Shown here: piece by piece, positions 1 through 10,007 of the stretch
Position numbering within the stretch: the first letter of the stretch is position 1
Layout of the letters: the number at the start of each line of letters is the position of its first letter
Origin: Aaosphaeria pasadenensis
Lineage: Eukaryota; Ascomycota; Dothideomycetes; Pleosporales
Reading direction: 5' to 3'
Assembly: GCA_022813625.1 (NCBI GenBank)
Contig: JAKLMB010000021.1
Location: 124,001 to 188,000, forward strand
Length of the DNA: 64,000 nt
Notes under the pieces: generated by a model
The model's input: the letters and a program-made list of their open reading frames with translations, nothing else
Database searches by the model: none
Told to the model about the DNA's origin: nothing
Translations under genes and position numbers: made by a program

Positions 1-1207
1 GTACGACATTGAACTTCATCTTGTTCTTGGAGCCGAGCTTGGCCCATTCCTGGTTCACGTGCTCCTCGACGAGCTTTGTGACTGGGTCGATCTCCATGTT
101 GGGGACGGTTCGGATGGAGAACTTGCCAATGACCTTGGCAGGGATGACGGTCTTTGCGCCGGGGGTGTAGAAAGCACCCTCGATGCCGTGGAGAGAGAGA
201 GATGGGTAGCGCATCTTATGCTTGAGGGCTTCCTCTTTGGTGTCGTGGATAGAAACCTCGCTGCCCAGGGACTGGTGGAGATCCTGCATGGTGAAGGCGA
301 TGGGTGGGTAGAGGGCTGCCTCCTGCTCGGTCAAGGGGGCGACCAAATCGTCGATTCCCTTGATCAGAATCTTGCCATCGGGGTCAACGAACGAGTTCAT
401 GATGCGGACCAAGTCGGTCATGGGCTCGTGTGTCATGCCGCCGTAGACACCAGAGTGGAGATCCTGTCCAGGGCCAGAAACCTCGACAGAGTAGTAGTTG
501 CAGCCACGAACACCATAGGTCAGGCATGGTTTCTCAGTACCCAACCAGTAGTTATCCGAAATGCACACAACGTCGGCATCCTTGAAGAATTTCTTCGCCT
601 CCTCCGCGATGAGCTCGTCAAGACCCTCGGAACCGTTCTCCTCCATACCCTCGAAGCACATGATCAGGTTGACTGGGAAGTCGACACCGGCCTTTTGGTG
701 GGCCTCGATGGCGTTTAACCACCCGAGTACGGGTCCCTTGTCGTCGGTGCTGCCTCGACCGAACATGCGGCCCTTGTCGTCGATGGTCAATGTGAAAGGA
801 TCAGTCGCCCATCCATCCGACTTCTGTGCAGGCTGAACGTCGTAGTGGCCATAGACGAGGATGTTCTTCTTGTTGGGGTCGTTTCCGTAGCGGCCGAGAA
901 TGCATGGAGGGAGGTTGAGGTGCTCGTGGCCGGGCTGCTTTCCAAGCTCACGGAGCTCGACCTCGCCGCCGAGGGCTTTGATCTGGTCGGCGAGCCAGTG
1001 GCCCATCTAGGATTTTACTGTTAGCGACAGATGCCTTGTGACCGTGAAAACCACGGTACCGCATGGCTTTACACATACCTTGACGACGTCCGGCCTCCTC
1101 TCATCCTCGGAACTGATACTGGGAATGGCGACAGCTTCCCTCAGTCTCTGGATGAAGGTGTCCTGGAGGCCATCCACCTGCTTGAAGTATGGGTCGAGAT
1201 GCGGCAT
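1..1207 (-). CDS. dug1: Cys-Gly metallodipeptidase, DUG1-like M20 peptidase (3' end outside window)
   Basis: Hydrolyses Cys-Gly, and probably other dipeptides, in cytosolic glutathione turnover (family knowledge). The first exon (1079-1207) begins MPHLDPYFKQVDGLQ and ends PDVVK. A 72-nt GT-AG intron (1007-1078) follows, then an exon starting MGHWLADQIKALGGE that stays open to the left edge. Visible M20 motifs are YGHYDVQP (metal-binding His and Asp), STDDKGP (bridging Asp), CFEGMEENGSE (catalytic Glu plus metal Glu) and SDNYWLG. About 378 residues are present of the usual 475 or so; the C terminus lies outside. I chose the start at 1207 because it matches the compact N terminus of the family. 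The frame is open further upstream to 1681, which would add about 158 residues with an Arg/Ser/Thr-rich, presequence-like stretch and a poly-Ser run, so a second, organelle-targeted form is possible. Confidence 0.92.
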
Positions 1208-2527
1208 CTTGTCAAAAGGTCTGTATAGGTAGGGCCAAACTCTCTGCTGTGTGTCGTGTGAGGGGGAGGAGGAGGAGGAGGAGGAGGAGGAGGAGGAGGA
1301 GGGTATACGACGGCAGGTGCTTGTAGAGAGGTGGTTTTGGCGGGGGAGAGGGGAAGAGATGGGATGAGGATTGCGGAAAGATGTAGGGATAATGGATGTG
1401 TTTTTCAGATACGGTAGTGGTGAAGCGGCAACGCTTAGTATCGGAGTAGTAGAAGAGGTGGCAGTGGTGGTAATGGTGGATACACGGGTACGGGTAGATA
1501 TGGATTGGGAAGGTGGAATAAGAGAAGTACGAATGATATCACGGGTAGATTGAGGCGGAAACGAGCGTCGCATTATTGGAGGAAGAGGAGAAGAAGGAAT
1601 GGCACAGCTTGTAGTGGCGGTGGTGGTGGTGGTGAATTGGGTGGAGGGAGGGTCGCGCAAAGCGGGGCAACATATGACCACATCAACCTCTCCCAGTCTC
1701 CCTACCCAGTTATTGCTATTCCAAGTAGCAAAGAAGCATCGACTAGTACTCGTAATAAGCTTTTCACGGACAAACCGGAATAAAATAATTCATAATGAAG
1801 AATCAAAATATATGTAATTCAACTCCGCGACCTGGACCCATCAGGCTCAGGCCATCATCCATGTCAAAGCTTTAAAAATGTCTCTAGCGGCCAATGAGTG
1901 CCGAGGCATTCGAGAATTTACCTCCTAGTAGGATATCCACAAGTTCTTTTAGAGCAGTAGTGGACACAGGGCAATAAATATTTCACCATTAGGGAAGATT
2001 CTGTACACGAATGAGGGACGTGTATAACGTTGTCATATACAAATAGGCCCTGATTCCAAGACGCTACCATGCTACGTCAGGCCTATCATCTATTTACATA
2101 CAGCCTTCTGACAGCCTTATGACATCGTAAATACAAGGTACTCATGCAGGGGACCAAAGATAAAAATATGGAGAAATAACACCGAAGGGCCCCTAGAGGG
2201 TTATGCTTGGTGGGTATTGAAGGAAATCGATTTGCACAGAAGTTCGAATATATGCCGATGCAGGAACCGGGGATGAGGAATGCGACCTAATAGTACAGTA
2301 GAGAGTAGTCGATAATTGTATGTGAATGAGGATGTCAACGTATAACACAAGAGATCAAAGAGAGAGGGGAAGTGTCCTACAGTTCTAGAACAAGTGGCAT
2401 GCCTGTCTACTGGGTAGAATGAACCAACTCGCCCAATGGCGGGAAGAAATTAGGTATAGCACCGAGGCTGGCAGGATGTATGATGCTGGTTCCACGAGAT
2501 GGAGATGCGAACTCCATCTTCCCAGAT
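1208..2527. other. Intergenic region between dug1 and glycogenin
   Basis: This is the 5' side of the dipeptidase and the 3' side of glycogenin. It holds a GGA microsatellite (1264-1302) that would encode poly-Ser if the upstream dipeptidase start is used. From about 1800 to 2400 I see nothing that looks coding on either strand. Confidence 0.6.
1264..1302. repeat. (GGA)n microsatellite
   Basis: About 13 uninterrupted GGA units on the plus strand. Read on the minus strand, in frame with the dipeptidase upstream extension, it gives a poly-Ser run just before the chosen start codon. Confidence 0.9.
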
Positions 2528-5275
2528 CTAAGTCCTCGTCTCGGTTGGACTGAGGACTTCCTCCGCTCGGAGGTCGCTCGCGCCGTCCGCACCAAAATCT
2601 AGTTCTTTGAAGACCGGCTTATTGCTCGCGGTGACTGGATCCTCCTTTTCTGGATCTGGTTCCTGCCCCTTCGTATCGATTACGCCATTACCAGCTGAGT
2701 CGTAACTTGGTTTACCCGCAGTGGGCACGGAATGCTCCGGTAGTTCTCGCAGTGGGGCTTCTGTGTGAACGGGTGCTTTCAAATGTTCTATTCCCTCGAG
2801 GACCGAAGATCGTTGCAGTTGGTCGAGTCGTTCTTCCGGATTCTTTTGTTCGAATTGTGAAGTCAGCGTTTGCAAGCAAGAGATGTGCCATGTTTTTGTA
2901 GTTAAGCATGTTTTGTACAATGCTCCGACCATGCCGGAAGTGATCAGGCCTGTAGGTCGGTGATATGCGTTGGATGCGAAAGCAAAGATGGATCGGTCAA
3001 GGATGCAAGAGGCGCACCACGGCGGCTTATGCCTTCTTTGTATCTTGCGAAAGACGCTGTGAGTGGATCGATTGGGGGTTTGGAGGGCTTTGCCTTTGGC
3101 AAGCTCGTGCCGGGCGTAGTCTCTGCAGCTGTGGTGATGGTTGTAGTGAAAGCAGGGGGTACAATTGCTGATGAGGTAAAAACAGGGGACGATTGGCGTG
3201 GAGCACTCTTGAAGTCTGACTCGCTAAGAGAAGAAAACCCGCATTGCGGACATACCCAGTCGGCCTGGTCTGGCACGCCTTCTGCTACAGGTAGCTCACC
3301 TGCCTCATCCCTCTCCTCTCCCCAGAATGTGGGCCGCCTGATCGGGGCTGGTGTCACGGGAAGACTCGGTCGATCGACGGCGCTCGGGAAATCAGTGATG
3401 ATGAGACTCTCTCTCCGGCCCGGTCTGACCGCTGACGGGGATAGAATCTCTGTTCCTGGCGAGTGCGGTTCGTTAAACGTCTTCGTCTTTCGCGTCTGGG
3501 CGTCCATAATTGCGCGGACGTAGTTTGCGATGGATGGCACGTTGTCCCACGCATTCACACTAGTCTGCTGGAACTCCTGCCACGATTCGTCAGCGGTCTT
3601 TGGAGATGTCACCCGTTCTGGGCTAGAAAGTCCGCCAGCTTCTCCTTGCCCGTTGTTTGTATTAGCATTGTTTTCATCGTAGTGCACGGTAGAGAATGGA
3701 TGCGTTGGTATTGGTGCAATGGGTTGGGCAACAGGTGTGGGCTCCGGGGGCAGGTCCTCGGCGAAGATACGAGTAGCTTTGGGTCGATCAGGCTGTTGCT
3801 CCCATGGGAAAATCGGTCGCGGCTTCTCTGATGGAGTTGGTTTTGTCTGAGGAACCTCATACCACATGTCCTTTGGCGGTTCGGGATACGCATGTGGCGC
3901 TTGGAAGAGCTCGCGGCTCTCATTGAATTCGTACACCTCCGAGGGGAAGTTGGCCGCTTCTGGTTTCGATTCTGTAGGGGGCTCGAACCTAAACATATTA
4001 GCATCCTATATCTGTGAACTGATCATGAGCTTACCGGGTCGCGTCCCATTCCATCTGCGGGGCAGAAAACTTTCGTAACTCAACCGTCGGGGTCGGCTCT
4101 ACGATACCCTGGTCAATATTCTCTGCCAAATCACCAGGCTCAGTCAAGGGAGCCTCAGTAGAAGTGGGAGGGGCATCTGGATGAACGATGATTTCGGGCA
4201 CGTTTGCGTTATGCGTTGACGAGGTATTCGGGCTAGTACTCGTTGCCTCACCTTCGCCATGAGAGACACCCGCAGCAGTAGCCGTCGGTCCTGACAACCG
4301 TGGCTGAGGCCCATAAGCATCGGACTTGTGCCTGTCATGTACAGCCCACCAACGAGCTAGAAGCTCATTGTACACTCCAGGACCCCCTGAGCCAGACGGG
4401 CGAGACCACGGCTTATCCTTGCCAATGAAGTGGACGGCACTGATATTCGACTTGTAGTATCGGTACGCAGGTTCCCATTGATATTGCGCATTTGGTGTGG
4501 TATTGTATGTGAAACTCAGACGATGCCAGTTGCGGTTCTCGTAGTACTGGTTGAGGAGGCCTTGATCAGCTCCATCGAAGCTGTCCCCAGTCGCGGCCAA
4601 CGTTTGCAATGCCCAATAGTCTCCCATGTTTGGGGTCAAAAGCATGACCCCAGAGTTGAAGGCATCAGGCCAGCCAACATCTGGTGCAGCAGCGAATGGA
4701 ACATCTAGATTGAAAAGCTCATCTAGCGCTCGCAGAGCCACCACATCTGCGTCCATATATACAATCTTTCGAAACTGCACTTGTCGCCATAGTGCAATCT
4801 TCGTAAACGCAAAGGACAGGTCGGGACGGCCCATAAGATATAGGTTGGAAGGGTTCGGGTTGGATATGTGAGGGACGGGTATCAGGTAGTCATAGAGGGA
4901 CTGAAAGAGGTGTTAGTAGGAACTCCCGTTTGACCATGCCCATGCCCCATGTGGACGCGACATAGCGTCAAGGAATCGCGCAGACATACTTTGAGCTTTG
5001 TGATTGTCCCTGCAGAGAGTGTTTCCAAGGTTATGAGTACGGCCAATTTCTTCGTTGTTCCTGCATCTCGAAGGGAATTGGCGAGGACCACGGCACCTAG
5101 GTCGAGCGGTCAGTGTATGCTCCATTTGCAGCACAGTTGGAGGAGGTGAATACCCGGCAGGTAGGAATCGCTCATGAGTAGCTAGAGATTGATAGTTAGC
5201 AGGGGTCGGGTGCTGTATGCGACAGGAGCAAAGGCGAATTACCGTGCAGTAGACATCTTCGAGAGGTTGCGCCAT
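2528..5275 (-). CDS. Glycogenin, GT8 self-glucosylating primer of glycogen synthesis
   Basis: Transfers glucose from UDP-glucose to its own Tyr and extends the chain for glycogen synthase. Exons by frame and splice signals: 5243-5275, 5154-5181, 4990-5096, 4035-4900, 2950-3988, and probably 2528-2842 (about 795 residues). The N terminus joins as MAQPLEDVYCT, LLMSDSYLPG, AVVLANSLRDAG. The GT8 fold shows SNLYLMGRPDL, the Mn-binding DxD in VYMDADVVA, DQGLLNQYY, a Tyr-rich acceptor stretch (YNTTPNAQYQWEPAYRYY) and HFIGKDKPW. A long proline-rich tail with PIFPWEQQ is typical of fungal forms and likely binds glycogen synthase. The last intron is doubtful: exon 5 runs to a stop at 2944, and the only in-frame join I find to NPEERLDQLQ uses a GC donor (2949-2948). 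The protein may instead stop at ITDLQA (about 693 residues). Confidence 0.88.
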
Positions 5276-7812
5276 GGTGGCTAGTGATGCGTGGGAGAGA
5301 GGACTCGAGTTCTCCAGAAGAAGAAGAAAAGGAGGAGGGAAGAGAAAAGAAAGAAGAAGGAGAATAAAACAATGGTCACACGCTCACACGCAATGTACTG
5401 CCGTGACGGTTGGACCGAGGGGAGGAGTGGAGGTGTTGTGGTGGTGGTGGATGAGGAGTAGGAGGAGGGAGTGGAGGTAAGTAGAGGTAGAGGTAGTAGG
5501 GTAGCTCGGTTTAATGTCGTGCGTGCGCGTGAGAGGAGAGAAAGCTTTCCCCGCAGACGTAATTGTCACTAGTTGTACAGGATGAAGAGCTCTCTTTGCC
5601 GATCACAGGACCTACCACCCTACGTAGCTCGTGGCTCGTAGCCCGCAAGTTGGGTACGAGGTAGATGATGGCTCCGAGAGATCATCCACTCCAATTACTC
5701 TTTACTGCACTTGAACTGCACTGCACTGCACTGCAAAGTACAATGCTGCACCCAGGCTGGCTCCAGGTAGCTACCAGCCAACCAACCAACTTAAACTCTA
5801 TGCAGCTCTCTGTGCCACACGGAATAATTTGGCGGCAAAAGCGGTCAGCAGGGCACGATCAATTGCTCAATTGACATGCACGGCAATGCAATGGAGGGAA
5901 ATGGGCAACGCGTCGAGAGGTCGAGTGAGGAGAGGATAGATGAGGATGAGGATGAGGATGAGGATGAGGATGAGGATGAGAACGAACGAGAGGGAATAGC
6001 AATTCGTATGTACCTCCGTACTCGGTCGCGGTCTGTCATTCTGTGTACAATCATAAATCAATAATGATAATCAATGGCAGGCCTCGGATGGCCGTACCGT
6101 ACCGCACCGCCGGCTGTCCCGTTTTGGGGGGTTTGCACGGACACAGTCGCGTTTCAACTGATGATGTTTACAGTTTTGTTGAGTTGGATGATTTTATTGT
6201 TTACACTAGGTAATCAATTACAGAGCTTCATTTCCACCACCGACCGGGATCTGACGAGAGAAGATGGTGTTACATTGCGCGTGGTGTCTCGCCTTACACA
6301 AGCACAAGTACTCTGTGGAGGCTCTCGTTCCATCATCTTTCATGTCGTTTCACAACGAAACCACAACGAGAAAATTCGTGCAACAATATCAAAGCACATC
6401 CAGATGGTAACCTTGCTACTACTGGATATGTTTTGAGCAACCGAGCGTCATTGTCACGGCCCACGAGGAGCGGCACGAGCTTGAGCACGAGCTTCCAGGA
6501 GCTTTGACAGTGAACATCTCCTAGGCTACCTAATAAGGTATTATAGCTGACTTTCTTTTTCCCGCAATAGTTTGGTTCCATTCATTCCCGATTGATTCGG
6601 GTCAATTCAGGGCAATTCAGTTCAGTTGAGTTGGTGGATCGATGCCAATCAAGCCGAGACCTGAAACCAATGGCCGGAACCGTTGAAAGCCACAGCAGAA
6701 AACGGCCCAAACGATGAAGCAATCGTGCATGACTCGATCATAAGAGACAAATCATCATCACTAAGATACCTACAGCTCGTCCTTTGAGGTATTGTCGTCT
6801 AATGCAGCTAGCCGCCGCCTCCATCCTAGTCCCTGCAGACATCGCGAACCGAACCGCCTCTACCTACCTAAGATTTTGTTGAACCTCCGCCCCTTATTGA
6901 TTTTGATATTGCGTCCCTGCCGCGTTCCTGACCTAACTCGTACTATTATTAGTCGAGGGCATACTCCGTACACAGTACGAGATGCGTACTTGTAGTCTTG
7001 CACTACATCCTAAACCTGGCGAGAAATTTGAGGTGGATACATCGTGTAATTGGCTACTTCGTATACTCTTTTGTCGTTGAAGGGAGAGCACACTTGCAGA
7101 ATTTTGGGTCTACCCAAAATGCCCGATGGCTGCATCTGACAGATCTCAAGGGTCCAGATGTACGAGAATAATGGCAACAATAACAATCGTCTCCTTGTTA
7201 CTTGTAGCTGCCTACTGCTACATACGAGAGACGCGAAACGATGACATGCATGAACCCTAGTGACTGAAGGTAACGGTCGGCCCTCCTATCCAACCAATGA
7301 GAAGCATGAGGTATTCAAGTCAGACCTCTCCAGCCTCGTAAGAAAGGCTTTGCGCACAAGACCTGCTACTTCTCTCTAATATTTCCTTTAGTAAATTATG
7401 AAGAAACGGCCATTGAAGCAAGGAAGAAACATTAGTATACAAACAAAGAGGTTACTCGTAGGTCTAGATCTCATCCCGATATTCCACATTGAGCCTAGCA
7501 ACAACCTTATTCGACCGATCTATGACACCATCACCCATTTCCCATCTTCGAATCGACACCAGGAACCAGACACACAGACATTGTCATACATACGACTACC
7601 TTCGCTGGATCCTTATATCAATTTGTGGTATCTCTCCCAAAGGTCTGAAAGAAACCATGAAGCGTCTTCCTGCATTCGATTCCTCCTCCACTTCCTCTTC
7701 TTTCCTCCCAACTAACAATCACGACCACATTCCACCCTAATACAACGACAACCCATCATCAACAATACATGCCAAAACAAAAAGGAAAAGAGAATAGAGA
7801 GAGCTCCACACA
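5276..7812. other. Intergenic region, glycogenin 5' side to photolyase promoter
   Basis: About 2.5 kb with no convincing gene. The part next to glycogenin is purine-rich on the plus strand (5310-5380), followed by a GATGAG microsatellite near 5940 and one TACTCCGTA motif at 6963-6971. Short open frames at 6074-6436 and 7398-7740 have no recognisable protein features. The glycogenin gene (minus) and the photolyase (plus) diverge from this segment, so it holds both promoters. Confidence 0.6.
5939..5980. repeat. (GATGAG)n microsatellite
   Basis: About six to seven perfect GATGAG units in the divergent promoter region between glycogenin and the photolyase gene. Confidence 0.9.
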
Positions 7813-9795
7813 ATGCCACCCAAATCCACCGCTGCCACTTCTAGTCCGAGGGTAATATACTGGTTCCGGACCGACCTGCGCCTACACGACTCCCCTGCCC
7901 TATCCACAGCACTTTCCCTGTGCAAACCTCACAAATCATCCGCCGTCCTCTACCCAATCTGGACCTGGGACCCTCACTACGTCTACCACGCTCGCGTCGG
8001 ACCCAATAGATGGCAGTTCCTGCTGGACTCACAGTCCGACTTGTCGGCATCACTGACCAAGTTGAATCCGAAGCAGAAGTTGTTGGTCATCAGGGAGGCA
8101 CCGCAGACGCTGTTCCCGAAGCTATTCAGGGAGTGGGGAATCACGCATTTGTGCTTCGAGAGGGATAGCGACGCATATGGGAAGGGGAGGGATGATGAGG
8201 TGGTCAAATTGGCGGAGACGGCGGGTGTGGAAGTGGTGACAGAGTATGGTCGCACGCTGTGGGATAGTGAGGCTCTTGTCAGAGAAAATGGGGGTAAGCC
8301 TACGATGAGCATCACACAAGTCGAGAAGGCCGGGGCGAAGATTGGGGATGTTCCCAGACCGATCGAGGTGCCAAAGAGCTTACCGGATCCTGGGGATACT
8401 AAGTTAGGCTTTCAGATGGAAAAGCCAGGAAAGATTCCAGACTTTAATGAAAAGCAGAGAGATGGGGAGGATCGGTCGTATGGCGAATTAAGTGGACCGA
8501 AGGGCGACTTCGCAGTACCAACAATGGAGGAATTGGGAATGAAAAAAGCGACTACTCCGCACCGTGGAGGAGAGACAATCGCGTTGGAGATGTTGGATGA
8601 ACTCATGAAGGATGTGGATTATGTCGCTACATTCGAGAAACCAAAGACTGCCCCCACGGCCTTCGAACCACAGGCCACCACACTATTATCACCGCACCTA
8701 CATTTTGGGACGCTGAGCGTACGGGAATTCTACTGGCGTACCCAGGATATAGTAGACAAATACAAGGGAACAGCTTCGAAGCCACCTACGAGCCTTACCG
8801 GCCAACTCCTGTTTAGAGATATGTATTTCGGCGCACAGGCGTCGTTGGCCTACGCATTTGGTCAGACGTACAACAACCCACAGTGCCGCTTCATTCCATG
8901 GCACTTGCCCTCCGAGATAGACGAGAAAACAGGTCTCGTCACCGGTAAGTACCTTGTCGATTCGGCGGAAGCAGAGCAATACTTCATTCGGTGGAGAGAG
9001 GGCCGAACGGGGTTCCCCTTCATCGATGCTCTCATGCGACAGCTCAAATCCGAAGGTTGGATCCATCATCTGGGCCGACATATGGTCGCTTGTTTCCTGA
9101 CGAGGGGAGGCTGTTATGTCGACTGGGAGCGGGGCGCAGAAGTGTTCGAGGAGTGGCTCATCGACCACGAGGCTGCCTGCAACATCGGGAACTGGCAATG
9201 GCTTAGCTGCACAGCCTTCTATGCGCAGTTCTATCGGTGTTACTCTCCGGTCGCGTTTGGCCAAAAGTGGGATAAAGAGGGGAAATTTGTAAGGAGATAT
9301 GTGCCGGAGCTGAAGGACTTTGATAAGAAGTACATATACGAACCGCACAAGGCGCCCATCGCGGATCAGAAGAAATGGGGATGCTTGATCAAGGGAGATG
9401 GCACAGAGACGGAGGCAGACGGAGGCAAGTTCCAGATGTATCCAAAGCCAATGTTCGATTTCGCGGAGAGAAGAGAGATTTGTATACAAGGAATGAAACA
9501 GGCGTATTCAGTGGGTCTGTATGGGAACGATGAGCGGGTTCTGAATGGTACTTGGAGGGAGCTATTCCCTGATGATGCGGAGGGTCCAACAAGCGGAAAG
9601 AAAGGTCCGCCTGGGGCTATGGTGGAGCATGAAGATGCCGATGGGACAGAGGAAGTCTCTCATCAGCCGCCGGACTTGTCGGGACAGGAGAAGAAGAAAG
9701 CGGCAGCGAAGAAACCTGGAGGACACAAACGTGATGCCAGTCAGGGGACTCTTGATGGAATAGTCACACGGAAGAAGAAGAAAGAGTCTGCTTGA
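7813..9795 (+). CDS. Cryptochrome/(6-4) photolyase family flavoprotein
   Basis: A 660-residue single-exon gene. The N-terminal alpha/beta photolyase domain opens with VIYWFRTDLRLHDSPAL. The FAD-binding half has TSLTGQLLFRDMYF, RTGFPFIDALMRQL, the signature WIHHLGRH (about residues 416-423) and NWQWLSCTAFYAQFYRCYSP. The paired His in HHLGRH, rather than the WMHN(R)xR of CPD photolyases, points to the (6-4) photolyase/animal-type cryptochrome branch; these His residues serve (6-4) repair chemistry in that family. The C terminus is charged and Lys-rich with KKPGGHKRDAS and RKKKKES, which resembles a nuclear localisation signal. It likely repairs UV (6-4) photoproducts with blue light and may also signal; sequence alone does not separate the two roles. 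The ATG follows an A-rich leader (CACACAATG). Confidence 0.93.
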   Translation: MPPKSTAATSSPRVIYWFRTDLRLHDSPALSTALSLCKPHKSSAVLYPIWTWDPHYVYHARVGPNRWQFLLDSQSDLSASLTKLNPKQKLLVIREAPQTLFPKLFREWGITHLCFERDSDAYGKGRDDEVVKLAETAGVEVVTEYGRTLWDSEALVRENGGKPTMSITQVEKAGAKIGDVPRPIEVPKSLPDPGDTKLGFQMEKPGKIPDFNEKQRDGEDRSYGELSGPKGDFAVPTMEELGMKKATTPHRGGETIALEMLDELMKDVDYVATFEKPKTAPTAFEPQATTLLSPHLHFGTLSVREFYWRTQDIVDKYKGTASKPPTSLTGQLLFRDMYFGAQASLAYAFGQTYNNPQCRFIPWHLPSEIDEKTGLVTGKYLVDSAEAEQYFIRWREGRTGFPFIDALMRQLKSEGWIHHLGRHMVACFLTRGGCYVDWERGAEVFEEWLIDHEAACNIGNWQWLSCTAFYAQFYRCYSPVAFGQKWDKEGKFVRRYVPELKDFDKKYIYEPHKAPIADQKKWGCLIKGDGTETEADGGKFQMYPKPMFDFAERREICIQGMKQAYSVGLYGNDERVLNGTWRELFPDDAEGPTSGKKGPPGAMVEHEDADGTEEVSHQPPDLSGQEKKKAAAKKPGGHKRDASQGTLDGIVTRKKKKESA

Positions 9796-10007
9796 ATCAT
9801 TACATACAATCATGATATCTTAGTGCTAAACTCTGACCGTAAAGAGACGCTGAATTTTATGTGTTCTGCGTCATACCAGTCTCATAAAGGTCAATATGTG
9901 GGCTCAATATGCAATGTATACTCACAAGGTGAAGTGGCCGAACCGATCCCATGGTACTATGGCCCCGCAAATCATTTCTTCATTGTATACGCTGAGTATC
10001 TGACAAC

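Noticed and set aside
59..718. 219-codon plus-strand open frame
   Set aside because: Antisense of the dipeptidase M20 domain, whose minus-strand reading has all catalytic motifs.
8698..9489. 263-codon minus-strand open frame
   Set aside because: Lies wholly antisense to the photolyase FAD-binding half and has no family features.
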